This document shows, piece by piece, positions 45,921 through 56,170 of a DNA stretch of 64,000 nt. The stretch's first letter is position 1. Each line of letters begins with the position of its first letter. The notes below the pieces were generated by a model. The model was given only the letters and a program-made list of their open reading frames with translations. It did not search any database and had not been told where the DNA came from. Made by a program: the position numbers and the translations under genes. This stretch comes from Nostoc sp. HK-01 (GTDB lineage Bacteria; Cyanobacteriota; Cyanobacteriia; Cyanobacteriales; Nostocaceae), in contig AP018318.1 in assembly GCA_003990705.1 (NCBI GenBank), positions 3,971,501 through 4,035,500 on the forward strand. The letters run 5' to 3'.

Positions 45921-45977
45921 AAATCATTAGTTATTAAGCTAGAGTGAAGTAAAACCTTCCAAAAAGCGCGGAGAATA

Positions 45978-47441
45978 ATGGTTGTGAAATTAGAACGACC
46001 TATTTTAGTGGGAGGATTAGGACTTTCCTTTTCCCTTTGGATGCTACAAAGTTGGCATGATTCCATCGTACAGCTAGGTGAATTTGGTTTATTGAGTACC
46101 CTGGCTGTTGGTGGTGGCTTGTGGTTATGGCAGCAAAATCGCCCAAAAGTCAGTTTAGAACAACTAGATTTTACACCTGTAGATCGGGCAACAGCAGAAA
46201 GTGCGATCGCCAAAGCTGAAACAATCATTAACCAACTCGCACAAGAAGCAGAAAACCATATATCCTTAAATACACTGCGAGAACAATTAGCTTACTTATC
46301 CTCGGAGTTAGACAGACAAGAAATTAAAATTGCTGTTACTGGTGGTAAAGCTGTTGGTAAAAGCACTTTAATTCAAGTATTGAAGTCTAGTGGTTGGCAA
46401 GAAAAACAGCCAAAATTCCACTTTCAAGAGACAGCACCTTTGTTTAGAGAAACAACTGACAAGTCAGATACAGCAGTTTTGGCAGAAGTATCAAAATCTG
46501 ATGTTGTCCTGTTTTTAACCAACGGTGACTTGACTGAGACAGAATTCCAAACCTTACAACAGTTAAAAGCCGCTAATCAGTCTATAATTCTGGTTTTTAA
46601 CAAACAAGACCAGTATTTAGCTGATGAACGCGCTAGTGTTTTGCTGTCGTTACAACAAAGAATGCCAGGCTATTTAGTAGCTACCGCGGTATCCCCTATT
46701 CCCATAAAAGTGCGGAAACATGAAAATGATGGCTCTGTACAAGAATGGATGGAACAGCCAGCACCAGATACGGCACAACTAACCCAGCAACTAGATGCTG
46801 TTTTAGCACAGCAAGGGCAAAAGTTAGTTTGGACAACCACCATGAGAACAGCTTTAGCGCTGAAAGCTGAAGCTAAAAACTGGCTAAATAGAGCCAGATG
46901 CGATCGCGCTACTCCAGTTATTGAACAATATCAATGGATAGCTGCGGCTACAGCCTTTGCTAACCCAGTACCAGCATTAGATATACTGGCGACTGCGGCA
47001 ATTAATGCCCAGATGGTAATCGACTTAGGTAATATTTATCAGCAGAAATTATCTCTGGAACAGGCACAAACCATAGCTGGCACAATGGGAAGTTTGATGC
47101 TGAAACTAGGTTTAGTAGAACTTTCAACAAAAGCCGTGAGTACTGTTCTTAAGAGTAACGCCATTACCTTTGTTGCTGGTGGCTTAGTGCAAGGTGTTAG
47201 TGCTGCTTATCTCACCAGAGTAGCAGGGTTGAGTCTAGTTGAGTATTTTGAGCAGCAAGAAATAGCCTTAGATTCGGGAACTGCTTTAAATCTCGAAAAA
47301 TTGCGCCAAACCTTAAAAAAAGTGTTTCAGCAAAATCAGCAGATGGTTTTTCTACAAGGTTTTGTTAACCACGGCGTGAAACGTTTATTGCCACAAACAC
47401 CGCAGATGGAACTCGTTAGTGTTGAGAAGCCTATTGGTTAA
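45978..47441 (+). CDS. DUF697-containing GTPase-like membrane protein
   Basis: The N-terminus of this 487-aa protein has a hydrophobic stretch (about 10-50). A P-loop GTPase domain follows, with GGKAVGKS at 122-129, VVLFLTNGDLTE (G3-like) and LVFNKQD as the G4 NKxD motif. The C-terminal half (ATAFANPVPALDILATAAIN ... LVQGVSAAYLTRVAGLSLVEYF) is the DUF697 membrane-associated domain of YcjF-type proteins. The family is widespread in cyanobacteria; the role is unknown, perhaps in envelope or stress adaptation. It is the first chromosomal gene beyond the accessory island. Confidence 0.88.
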   Translation: MVVKLERPILVGGLGLSFSLWMLQSWHDSIVQLGEFGLLSTLAVGGGLWLWQQNRPKVSLEQLDFTPVDRATAESAIAKAETIINQLAQEAENHISLNTLREQLAYLSSELDRQEIKIAVTGGKAVGKSTLIQVLKSSGWQEKQPKFHFQETAPLFRETTDKSDTAVLAEVSKSDVVLFLTNGDLTETEFQTLQQLKAANQSIILVFNKQDQYLADERASVLLSLQQRMPGYLVATAVSPIPIKVRKHENDGSVQEWMEQPAPDTAQLTQQLDAVLAQQGQKLVWTTTMRTALALKAEAKNWLNRARCDRATPVIEQYQWIAAATAFANPVPALDILATAAINAQMVIDLGNIYQQKLSLEQAQTIAGTMGSLMLKLGLVELSTKAVSTVLKSNAITFVAGGLVQGVSAAYLTRVAGLSLVEYFEQQEIALDSGTALNLEKLRQTLKKVFQQNQQMVFLQGFVNHGVKRLLPQTPQMELVSVEKPIG

Positions 47442-47455
47442 GTGGAAGATTACGA

Positions 47456-47490
47456 AAAAGGAAATAGTTATTATTTAACTATTTCCTTTT
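47456..47490. terminator. Bidirectional terminator
   Basis: A 14-bp perfect stem AAAAGGAAATAGTT/AACTATTTCCTTTT (47456-47469, 47477-47490) with a 7-nt loop gives T-runs in both directions between the convergent GTPase and diiron-protein genes. Confidence 0.85.
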
Positions 47491-47558
47491 TACTGAAAAA
47501 TTTAATTTCTGACTACACCACAAGTTTGTAACGCTAATTGCAGAATGATTTTATTCTG

Positions 47559-48287
47559 CTAGTTAACTGAATCTGCAAAAATCTTAGTATTCCATGTTGG
47601 ATTTTGCTTATAGACAAAATCCATACATGAATTCATGGCTTCTGTATAAGCTTCAAATGTTAACTCTACTATTGTTATAGCTTGCTGTCTTTGCTCATCG
47701 CTCAGTTCTAATTGTTGAAAGAAACTCACAATAGTTGGCGTATTCATGTGGTGATGTTCTTCTTCATGCAAATGACGCATACCAAAATAACGATAGTCTT
47801 GACCTGTAATTTCTTGAAGTTCTAAAGCTACTGGCTGTGAGATGTTAAAAAAAACATTTGCTGTAACTTCAGCAACCTGCATTGCTACAAACTTAAAGAT
47901 AGGGTCTGCCTGAAAAGTATGATGATATATTTGATAACAAACCATGCGTGATTTTAAAGTTGCCTCACCAAAACTAAATAACATTGCATCCGTTAGTTTG
48001 GAACAATGATGAAGCTCCAGCTTTTCTATATCTTCTAACAGCCATTGCCAATGAAAATGTTCTTCATAGGTATGTTGATTTAGTAAAGCTTGAATTTTGT
48101 TAGTTGTTGGTTCTTCTCGAAAAACATGATTGCATAATTCCCCAAAACCCATAGCTAAGGGAATAATAATTGGAGCAAAACTGAGTCTGTCTCTAGGATG
48201 TATGCTTTTATTTTGCATAAAATAAAATAAAGGCAACTTAGCAAAATCTTGCTTTTTGTTTTCAATTAATGCCAAAACCTGCTGCAT
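47559..48287 (-). CDS. Heme-oxygenase-like diiron (iron-containing redox) protein
   Basis: The 242-aa protein is all-helical, with metal-ligand motifs E75-x3-H79 (YEEHFHW), E140 (VAEVTANV) and E176-x3-H180 (LHEEEHHHM). This fits the heme-oxygenase-like diiron oxidase/oxygenase superfamily, whose members catalyse N-oxygenation, C-C cleavage or desaturation in small-molecule pathways. Another candidate ligand is E50 in MGFGELCNH. The substrate cannot be told from sequence. It is a single gene with a long upstream region holding a 14-bp inverted repeat, suggesting dedicated control. Confidence 0.75.
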   Translation of the reverse strand: MQQVLALIENKKQDFAKLPLFYFMQNKSIHPRDRLSFAPIIIPLAMGFGELCNHVFREEPTTNKIQALLNQHTYEEHFHWQWLLEDIEKLELHHCSKLTDAMLFSFGEATLKSRMVCYQIYHHTFQADPIFKFVAMQVAEVTANVFFNISQPVALELQEITGQDYRYFGMRHLHEEEHHHMNTPTIVSFFQQLELSDEQRQQAITIVELTFEAYTEAMNSCMDFVYKQNPTWNTKIFADSVN

Positions 48288-48931
48288 ATTTTTAGTTCCT
48301 AATGTTAATTCTGATCAATATTTAACGTTCTACTGCTAGTGCAATAGAATTAAAAAATAGAGCAATACAACCCATTTGCATATATACCCTTCATCGCAGA
48401 GATATATGCAAATGGTTATTTTTGCTAAGGTTAGCTTGACACCAAGGATATTTTTTGTAATGAAATTTCGTCAGTCACGCGAAAAATTTTTGGTCAATTG
48501 ATATTAGTCATTTATCCAACTTTTTAAACTTGAGACTCAACTTTTATTTTTCCAATTTGTCTAAATAAGGAAAATTAACTTTAATTTATTTTTTTGAGTT
48601 CCATAGGTTTGAAGATACTTGAGTTTGTTTATTTTAACATTCTAAGCTTTTTACTAAAAAAAATATATGGAATTATATTCAATCAAAATAAAATCCTTCT
48701 CCAGGTATATATTTGAGATTGATTTAGTGAATTACCTGAGAAATACGCTTGCTATTTGCTGTACTTCAAGATATCTAGACATAAAAAATTTCTTCATGAA
48801 TTTATTATATTTCTATTGAAAATTTACGTAGTATTCGCTATTAGCTATTCATGACTGATGATATTAAGACTAAGATAATGGGCAAACTAATTATAGGTAT
48901 GTAGTTTAAAGTTATCTCCATTGGGAAAACG
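48288..48931. other. 644-bp divergent intergenic region
   Basis: No gene supported. It is A/T-rich and holds the 14-bp inverted repeat described separately, plus the promoters for the diiron-protein gene and the hybrid histidine kinase. Confidence 0.4.
48372..48415. promoter_or_regulatory. 14-bp perfect inverted repeat
   Basis: CCATTTGCATATAT (48372-48385) and ATATATGCAAATGG (48402-48415) flank a 16-nt spacer, 85 bp upstream of the diiron-protein ATG. It may be an operator for a dimeric regulator or a leader hairpin. Confidence 0.55.
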
Positions 48932-51688
48932 ATGAAGCATTTTAGGATTTTGCATTCTTCAAAGTTGTCTTTGCGGCTGATTCTGATTGTCCCCTTTGTT
49001 TTGCAGACTTTTGCCGCAGTTAGTCTAGTAGGTTATTTATCATTTAGAAATGGTCAAAAAGCAGTTAATGACCTTGCAGATCAGTTGACCAGTAAAGTGA
49101 ATGGACTTGTGGAACAGCACCTTAATACATACCTAGCCACTCCTCATCAGGTTAATCAAGTTAATTTAGCGGCACTAAAGCTAGGAATGTTAAATTTACA
49201 AGACTATGATCTTGCAAGTCGCTATTTCTGGCAACAAATGCGAGTGTTTAATATTGGCTATATTAGCTTTGCTAACCCTAAAGGTGAATTTATTGGTGTT
49301 GAACGTTTAGATAATGGTCAGCTGTTAATTAATGAAGTTTCTGAGACAAGCAGTATTGGTAAACTTTATGTTTATACAACAGACAATCAAGGAAATCGTA
49401 ATCAGTTAACAGAAATTAAGGACTATGATCCGCGCGTAGAAGCTTGGTACGCAGATGCTGTCAGAATAGGTAGACCAGTATGGAGCAAAATTTATCAATG
49501 GGAAGATAAACCAGAAATATTCTCCATATCTTCTAGTTATCCACTATATGACGACTCTAACAATGTTATTGGTGTAATTAGCGTAGATTTATTACTAACT
49601 CAAATTAGTGATTTTTTAAAAAATTTAAAATTCGGTAAACAAGGAAAAGTATTTCTTTTAGAAAGGTCTGGATTAATAGTAGCTTCTTCAACTAATGAAG
49701 AACCATATAATGTGATTTATGGTAAAGCACATAGGCTATCAGTATTTAATAGTAAAAGTCATTTAATTAAAGGTATAGCTGATTATTTACAACAAAATTT
49801 TGGCAGTTTTCAAAAAATTCAGGATACGCACCAATTTACCTTACAACTTCATGGTGAACGACAGTTTGTGAAAGTCACACCTTGGCAAGACAAACTAGGA
49901 TTAGATTGGCTAGTGATTGTGATTGTTCCTGAAACTGACTTTATGGCAGAAATCAATGCTAATAGTCATACAACAATTTTGCTGTGCGTGAGCGCATTGA
50001 TTGGGACAACAATATTGGGAATTTATACTTCGCGTTGGATTACTCAACCTATTTTAGATTTGACTCAGGCTAGTAGTGCGATCGCCTCTGGTAATCTTGA
50101 CCAAAAAGTCGAAATTTCTGGTGTCAAAGAACTCAGTATTTTGTCTCAATCATTTAATCAAATGGCAGGACAATTAAATGATTTTTTTACAGCTTTAGAC
50201 AAAACTAACCAAGAACTAGAAAAACGTGTTGAATTAAGAACTAAAGAACTAAAAACTGCGAAAGAAGCAGCCGATACAGCCAATCAAGCTAAAAGCGAAT
50301 TCCTGGCAAATATGAGTCATGAACTTCGTACACCTCTGAATGGCATTCTTGGCTATGCACAAATTCTCCAACGCGATATTAAAGCAAGTACTGAACAACA
50401 AAATGCTATCAAAATTATTTATCATTGTGGCTCTCATCTATTAATGTTAATTAATGATATTTTAGATATTGCCAAAATTGAATCTAAAAAACTAGAACTA
50501 TATCCTAATATATTTAACTTTTACGATTTTCTACTAGGTGTATATGATATGTGTCGGATTAAAGCCGAGCAGAAAAATATTAGCTTTATTTATAAACTCA
50601 GTGAATTAATACCTACTGTTATTCATGCAGATGAAAAACGTTTACGCCAAGTCTTATTAAATCTTTTAGGAAATGCTATTAAGTTTACAGATCATGGTGA
50701 AGTTAAGTTGAGTATAGAAGTAATTAATTATGATGTGCGAAACATAGATCATCAATTCAACACAATCAGATTCCAAATAGAAGATACAGGAGTTGGCATA
50801 TCCTCAGAGCAATTACATAAAATTTTTCTGCCTTTTGAACAGGTAGGAGATAGTTATCATAAAGCAGAAGGAACAGGCTTAGGTCTGGCTATCAGCTGCC
50901 AAATTGTGGAACTGATGGGTAGCAAAATTCAAGTAGAAAGCAACTATGGTCAAGGTAGTAAATTTTGGTTTGATATAGATTTCCCAAGAGTTAAAGATTA
51001 TCTATCATCTGCGATTCCACATCTTGACAAAGGTAGCAATCACATCATTAGATACAAAGGAAATCAAAAAACAATTTTGATTGTAGATGATGTTGCGGAT
51101 AATCGTGCTGTGATTGTAAATTTACTCAAACCAGTTGGATTTTGCGTCATTGAAGCTCTCAATGGGAAAGAAGGCATTAGTAAAGCACAAGAGTACAAAC
51201 CAGATTTAATTATTACTGACTTAGGAATGCCTATAATGAATGGGTTGCAAATGACACAAGATTTACGTGGACGCACAGAATTTGAAGCAACAGTAATTAT
51301 TGCTTCTTCTGCTAGTGTATTTAATTTAAATCGCCAACAAAGTTTAGCAGCAGGCTGTAATGATTTTCTCCCAAAGCCTGTACAAGCTGAGGAATTATTT
51401 ACTCAAATAAAGTCTTATTTAAAGTTAGATTGGATTTATGAAGATATCAATTCAAATCAGCATATTCCTTCAGATGAGAATGATCATATCATCTTTCCTC
51501 CTGCAACGGAACTAGTGAATTTATATCAAGCAGCTAAAGCAGGTTATGTTATGGGCATCCGAGAAGAAGTAGATCGCATTCAAAAATTAGATCATAAATA
51601 TTTAAATTTTAATAATAAAATTTTAAAATTAATAGAAGAGTTTGAAGATGAAGCTATTGTAGAACTTCTAAAATCATATTTCTCATAG
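48932..51688 (+). CDS. Cache-HAMP hybrid histidine kinase with receiver domain
   Basis: This 918-aa inner-membrane sensor has TM1 at about 13-32. A double-Cache periplasmic sensor spans about 35-340 ([54 protein letters not shown]), followed by TM2 at about 350-370 and HAMP at about 372-425 ([20 protein letters not shown]). HisKA has H463 in NMSHELRTP, and the ATPase domain has [16 protein letters not shown] and [10 protein letters not shown] receiver with phospho-acceptor D763 (IITDLGMP) follows, then a helical tail. Cache domains bind small extracellular ligands such as amino or organic acids; the ligand here is unknown. It is followed 33 bp later by a second kinase, likely in one operon. 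Confidence 0.95.
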   Translation: MKHFRILHSSKLSLRLILIVPFVLQTFAAVSLVGYLSFRNGQKAVNDLADQLTSKVNGLVEQHLNTYLATPHQVNQVNLAALKLGMLNLQDYDLASRYFWQQMRVFNIGYISFANPKGEFIGVERLDNGQLLINEVSETSSIGKLYVYTTDNQGNRNQLTEIKDYDPRVEAWYADAVRIGRPVWSKIYQWEDKPEIFSISSSYPLYDDSNNVIGVISVDLLLTQISDFLKNLKFGKQGKVFLLERSGLIVASSTNEEPYNVIYGKAHRLSVFNSKSHLIKGIADYLQQNFGSFQKIQDTHQFTLQLHGERQFVKVTPWQDKLGLDWLVIVIVPETDFMAEINANSHTTILLCVSALIGTTILGIYTSRWITQPILDLTQASSAIASGNLDQKVEISGVKELSILSQSFNQMAGQLNDFFTALDKTNQELEKRVELRTKELKTAKEAADTANQAKSEFLANMSHELRTPLNGILGYAQILQRDIKASTEQQNAIKIIYHCGSHLLMLINDILDIAKIESKKLELYPNIFNFYDFLLGVYDMCRIKAEQKNISFIYKLSELIPTVIHADEKRLRQVLLNLLGNAIKFTDHGEVKLSIEVINYDVRNIDHQFNTIRFQIEDTGVGISSEQLHKIFLPFEQVGDSYHKAEGTGLGLAISCQIVELMGSKIQVESNYGQGSKFWFDIDFPRVKDYLSSAIPHLDKGSNHIIRYKGNQKTILIVDDVADNRAVIVNLLKPVGFCVIEALNGKEGISKAQEYKPDLIITDLGMPIMNGLQMTQDLRGRTEFEATVIIASSASVFNLNRQQSLAAGCNDFLPKPVQAEELFTQIKSYLKLDWIYEDINSNQHIPSDENDHIIFPPATELVNLYQAAKAGYVMGIREEVDRIQKLDHKYLNFNNKILKLIEEFEDEAIVELLKSYFS

Positions 51689-51721
51689 AAAATCAAATTT
51701 ATTTAATCAATATTTCAAAAA

Positions 51722-52939
51722 ATGAATAACTCAATTTTAGTGGTTGATGATGTACCAATTAATATCAAAATTTTATTGGAAATATTAACACAAGCAGGTT
51801 ATAGAGTTTCTGTTGCCAAAAATGGCAAAAGTGCCTTAGAAAAAGTTGAAGAGGCGATACCTAATTTAATTTTATTAGATGTGATGATGCCTGGTATGGA
51901 TGGGTTTGAAACTTGTCGTCTTCTGAAAGCCAACCCAAAAACGAAAGATATTCCAATTATATTTATGACGGCACTTTCCGAGCCGATAAATAAAGTTAAA
52001 GGATTGCAATTGGGAGCAGTAGACTATATTACGAAACCAATTGAGCATGAAGAAGTATTAGCGAGAATTAATGTCCATTTAGAACTGCGACGAACTCAAT
52101 TAAAGTTAGCGCAAGAAGAAAAAATGTCATCTTTAGGACAACTAGTTGCGGGTATTGCTCATGAAATTAATAATCCAGTTAACTTTATCTCTGGTAATTT
52201 AGTTTATGCTGAGAAGTATATTGCAGATTTATTAAAATTGTTAGAATTGTATGAAAGTCATATAAATATTTCGATTACAGAAATTAAAGATTTCTCTAAA
52301 AAAATAGAACTAGATTTTCTCAAAGAAGACTTACCTCAACTTTTATCTTCAATGAAGAAAGGGTCTGATCGTGTTGAACAAATTGTGCGCTCGCTCCGTC
52401 TATTTTCCCGATTAGATGACGCAGAATATCAGCTATTTGACTTACATGAAGGTATTGATAGCACTTTGGTGATTTTAAGCAGTCGGATTAAAGCTACAAC
52501 AACACGACCTGCTATTGAGATTGTTAAAAAATATGGCGACTTACCTTTAATAGAGTGCTATGCAGGAAAAATCAACCAAGTCTTAATGAATCTTTTAGCT
52601 AATGCAATTGACGCTATTGATGAAGCTATAGAAAAGCCAGAATCGAATGGGAGTGAGCCAACTCCAACTATTTGGATTAGCACAACAGTGATAAGTGAGC
52701 AAAAATCTGTGTTGATTGAGATTGCAGATAATGGTATTGGTATGTCTGTTGATGTGCAGCAGAGAATGTTTGAGCAATTTTTTACAACTAAACCCCTAGG
52801 TAAAGGTACTGGTTTAGGGTTAGCGATCGCGCGGGAAATCATTGTGGAAAAACACGGAGGCTCTTTAGAAGTCAATGCTTCACCAGGACAAGGCGCTAAA
52901 TTTGCGATCGCTATTCCTATTTGCCAAGGTAATGACTGA
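51722..52939 (+). CDS. Receiver-histidine kinase (response regulator-first hybrid)
   Basis: In this 405-aa protein the N-terminal receiver (about 3-120) has phospho-acceptor D53 in LLDVMMPGMDG. It is fused to HisKA with H147 in AGIAHEINNPV and an ATPase domain ([29 protein letters not shown]). It has no membrane segment. It probably receives phosphate or a signal from the Cache kinase just upstream. The kinase half closely resembles those of the 53330 gene and the large kinase at 13865-19276. Confidence 0.94.
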   Translation: MNNSILVVDDVPINIKILLEILTQAGYRVSVAKNGKSALEKVEEAIPNLILLDVMMPGMDGFETCRLLKANPKTKDIPIIFMTALSEPINKVKGLQLGAVDYITKPIEHEEVLARINVHLELRRTQLKLAQEEKMSSLGQLVAGIAHEINNPVNFISGNLVYAEKYIADLLKLLELYESHINISITEIKDFSKKIELDFLKEDLPQLLSSMKKGSDRVEQIVRSLRLFSRLDDAEYQLFDLHEGIDSTLVILSSRIKATTTRPAIEIVKKYGDLPLIECYAGKINQVLMNLLANAIDAIDEAIEKPESNGSEPTPTIWISTTVISEQKSVLIEIADNGIGMSVDVQQRMFEQFFTTKPLGKGTGLGLAIAREIIVEKHGGSLEVNASPGQGAKFAIAIPICQGND

Positions 52940-53329
52940 TTTCTACTGAGTTTAAATATAAAAAACAATATTTTTAGGTTCTAGCTGAAAAAGTTCATAA
53001 TACTCAACCAAAAATTCTGGATTCTGATCCTTTTTTCATTTCTGAAATTAGACTACTAAATTCGTAATCAATCCTGATGCTTCTATTGCTGTTGGAAATT
53101 TTCAGCAAAGACATAACTTGTGAAGAAAATTTTTACAGTAATAGTAAAAAATGCTGCTGGTTTGGGAAAAATAATTAACAGGGAATAGTAGGTACAAGCT
53201 TTATCGCTATATTAATTTTTTCACCGTATATTTACTTAATTATTATGCAAACTCTTCTAGAGTTTTTGTACGTGCAACTACTATCAACTTATCAAGTCCT
53301 GTTTTAATATCTCAACCCAAAACATTCAA
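52940..53329. other. 390-bp intergenic region
   Basis: A/T-rich with stops in all frames; no gene or clear hairpin seen. The next kinase gene must have its own promoter here. Confidence 0.4.
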
Positions 53330-54628
53330 ATGCTGAACTTACCAGAAAATAGTTTAATTTTAATAGTAGATGATACTATCACCAATCTAGAAATTATATC
53401 TGACGCATTGACCACTGCCGGATTTGTCGTCACTACAGCGAGAAATGGTGAAAAGGCACTTCAGCAAATCCAGGACACATTACCTGATTTAATTTTACTG
53501 GATGTGATGATGCCTGGTATCGATGGATTTGAAACTTGCCAAAAATTAAAGACAAATCCCCTCACTCAAGATATCCCAGTAATTTTTATGACTGGTATTT
53601 CGGATATAGAAACTAAGGTAAAAGGTCTAAATTTAGGGGCGGTTGATTATATTACTAAACCATTTCAAAAAGAAGAAGTATTAGCCAGAATTAAAACACA
53701 TTTGCAACTACGTTATTTAACAAAAACTTTAGAGCAAAGAGTTAGCGAAAGAACAGCCGAACTTTCTCAAGCTTTAAAAGACTTACAAGCATATCAAATT
53801 CAAATAATTCAGAAAGAAAAAATGTCTGCTTTAGGTCAGTTAGTTACAGGTATTGCTCACGAAATTAATAATCCGGTTAGTTGTATTCATGGAAATCTTG
53901 ATCATACTGCTAATTATTTTAATAACTTAATTAAAATAATTGACCTTTATCAACAAAACTATCCTGAACCTGTACCTGCTATTCAAGCAGAAATTGCGGA
54001 AACAGACTTAGAGTATATGCGCTCTGACCTACCTAACTTAATTACTTCGATGAAAGAAGGCGTTCAACGCATTCGCAATATTAGTACTAGTCTGCGAAAT
54101 TTTTCTCGTCCTGATAAAGATCGGAAAGTATTCTGCAATATTCATAATGGTATCGACAGTACAATTATGATCCTCAAGCACCGCTTAAAAGCCTCAAAAG
54201 TCCGTCCAGAAATTGAAGTTATCAGAAATTATGGTAATTTACCTTCTATAACTTGTTTTAGCGGTCAATTGAATCAAGTGTTTATGAATATTTTAACTAA
54301 TGCCATTGATGCTTTAGAAGAATCTAATATAGGGCGGGGCTATAGTGAAATTGAAAAGCATCCTAATCAAATTTGGATTACAACTTCCTTAAGTGAAGAC
54401 AAATACAATGCTGTAATTCAGATTAAAGATAATGGAGTTGGTATGTCTGCTGATATCCAGCAGAAAATATTTGAGCATTTGTTTACGACCAAATTATTCG
54501 GTCGAGGTACCGGGTTAGGGTTATCAATTGCCCATCAAATTATTGTGGAAAAACATAAAGGTAAATTGGATGTATATTCTGTACCAGGGAAAGGTTCAGA
54601 ATTTACGATTACTATTCCAATTCACTAG
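53330..54628 (+). CDS. Receiver-histidine kinase (second paralogue)
   Basis: This 432-aa protein has the same layout as the 51722 gene: receiver with D58 (LLDVMMPGIDG), a coiled-coil linker (TLEQRVSERTAELSQALKDL), HisKA with H177 (TGIAHEINNPV), N-box NILTNAIDALEE, DNGVGMS and GRGTGLGLSIA. It is a tandem paralogue, presumably signalling to an unlinked response regulator or through phosphorelay with its neighbours. The surE ORF begins 8 bp after its stop. Confidence 0.94.
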   Translation: MLNLPENSLILIVDDTITNLEIISDALTTAGFVVTTARNGEKALQQIQDTLPDLILLDVMMPGIDGFETCQKLKTNPLTQDIPVIFMTGISDIETKVKGLNLGAVDYITKPFQKEEVLARIKTHLQLRYLTKTLEQRVSERTAELSQALKDLQAYQIQIIQKEKMSALGQLVTGIAHEINNPVSCIHGNLDHTANYFNNLIKIIDLYQQNYPEPVPAIQAEIAETDLEYMRSDLPNLITSMKEGVQRIRNISTSLRNFSRPDKDRKVFCNIHNGIDSTIMILKHRLKASKVRPEIEVIRNYGNLPSITCFSGQLNQVFMNILTNAIDALEESNIGRGYSEIEKHPNQIWITTSLSEDKYNAVIQIKDNGVGMSADIQQKIFEHLFTTKLFGRGTGLGLSIAHQIIVEKHKGKLDVYSVPGKGSEFTITIPIH

Positions 54629-54636
54629 GCTGACAA

Positions 54637-55317
54637 ATGACGATAATCTTGACTAACGATGATGGTATTGATGCTCCTGGAATCAAAGCGTTGCTGAGGG
54701 CTGTTAACAGTGAAAATGTGATTGTTGCTGCGCCCAAAGATCATCAATCAGGTTGTGGACATCAAGTTACTACAACTCGCTCTATTAATATTCAACAGCG
54801 TTCTGAGAAGGAATATGCGATCGCTGGTACTCCTGCTGATTGTGTGAGAATTGCAATATCGCAAATTTGTCAAGATGCCAAGTTTGTCTTATCTGGCATC
54901 AATGCTGGTGGTAATCTTGGCGTTGATGTTTATATTTCTGGGACTGTAGCTGCTGTGCGAGAAGCTGCTATGAATGGTATTCCGGGGATTGCTATTTCTC
55001 ACTATCGTAAAGCCAAGCAAAATTTTGATTGGGAACTAGCGGCAAAATTGACAGCTGAGATATTAGCGGATTTAATTCAGCATCCTCTAGAAGCAGGATG
55101 CTTTTGGAATGTGAATTTGCCACATGTGCAGCCAGGAGAGCCATATCCCAAAGTGGTATTTTGTCAACCTTGCACCAAAGCCTTACCGATTAATTATCGC
55201 GTGAATGGCAATGATTTTTATTATGTGGGGGAATATGGTAAACGCGATCGCACTCCTGGTAGTGATGTGGATGTTTGTTTTTCAGGAAATATTGCCATTA
55301 CACAATTAAGAGTGTGA
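54637..55317 (+). CDS. surE: 5'/3'-nucleotidase SurE
   Basis: The 226-aa protein starts ILTNDDGIDAPGIKAL, with the metal-binding DD pair (D8-D9 by this start). It has APKDHQSGCGHQVT with the conserved Ser and GTPADCVRIA and LSGINAGGNLG, all SurE landmarks. SurE is a divalent-metal nucleotidase and exopolyphosphatase linked to stress survival. Length is slightly shorter than typical (about 250-265). It is probably co-transcribed with the preceding kinase. Confidence 0.95.
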   Translation: MTIILTNDDGIDAPGIKALLRAVNSENVIVAAPKDHQSGCGHQVTTTRSINIQQRSEKEYAIAGTPADCVRIAISQICQDAKFVLSGINAGGNLGVDVYISGTVAAVREAAMNGIPGIAISHYRKAKQNFDWELAAKLTAEILADLIQHPLEAGCFWNVNLPHVQPGEPYPKVVFCQPCTKALPINYRVNGNDFYYVGEYGKRDRTPGSDVDVCFSGNIAITQLRV

Positions 55318-55397
55318 AATTGTCGATCAGCCAGGGAACAAGAAAACAAGAAAAAATAGGCTTATCTGACATCCTCAATAGTTTCAGTAACTTATAA

Positions 55398-55715
55398 CTA
55401 TTTAATTTTGGCTCCTTCCGCGTCTAACCTCTGCATCAAAGATGTTAATTTGTCTAGAGTGTATGTCAGTTGGGTCAGTTTCTGCACAGTATAGTCTTGA
55501 GATTGAGCTAAGTTTTGCAAGGTATCACACAAAGCAAAAATTTGATGGCCTTGCTGCTGTAGCTGCTTTCCTTGTGCCTCAACCTGCATACTGAGATGAT
55601 CTAATCTGTCGGCGAGGCTTTCAATTGTCTCAGTAGTAGTCAGTACGGCTTCGCCAATTTGTTCAACAATAGATTCTAAGCGACTAACTTTAATTTCGAC
55701 TCCACCTGAAATCAT
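55398..55715 (-). CDS. Coiled-coil hypothetical protein
   Basis: The 105-aa protein is almost entirely heptad-repeat helix (IKVSRLESIVEQIGEAVLTT, LADRLDHLSMQVEAQGKQLQ). It has no membrane segment or other motif. Such short coiled-coil proteins are frequent in cyanobacteria; function is unknown. It converges on surE. Confidence 0.6.
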   Translation of the reverse strand: MISGGVEIKVSRLESIVEQIGEAVLTTTETIESLADRLDHLSMQVEAQGKQLQQQGHQIFALCDTLQNLAQSQDYTVQKLTQLTYTLDKLTSLMQRLDAEGAKIK

Positions 55716-56170
55716 ATTTCCACCATCCCATCATAAAAATATTAATCCTTGTTTCTAGCCTTGGTGTCATTTTTTACTCATACTAATGTACATAATTTAT
55801 GACATCTGCTCAAATCTACAAAAAGTACTATCTGAAGTTAGTCTGAACAAATCATTGGTAGGGATGTGCAGCCCTTACTACTTAGAGATTTTTCTGAGAT
55901 ACTTCAGTTTAGCTAGAAAGTGAAACGAATCAATTAGTAGCTAGTTTTGACATCCGGCCATCTTTTTATACAAAAGTTTTATACTTAAGTACTCTTCAAA
56001 AGAGATATAAAAAAATTTATATAAATTTTACAAATTTTCATTTATTTAGTAATCTTGATGAAGATTAAGTAAATATACCGTAAAAAAGCCCTTTAGATCA
56101 GAATACAAAGTTTATATTCAGAAATAAATTTGAGTGAATTTACCCTGGTTAATCTACCTTTGGCTAGACA
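55716..56170. other. 455-bp intergenic region
   Basis: Very A/T-rich around 55990-56060 and with no gene seen. It should carry the sugar-transferase promoter and the coiled-coil gene promoter. Confidence 0.4.
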
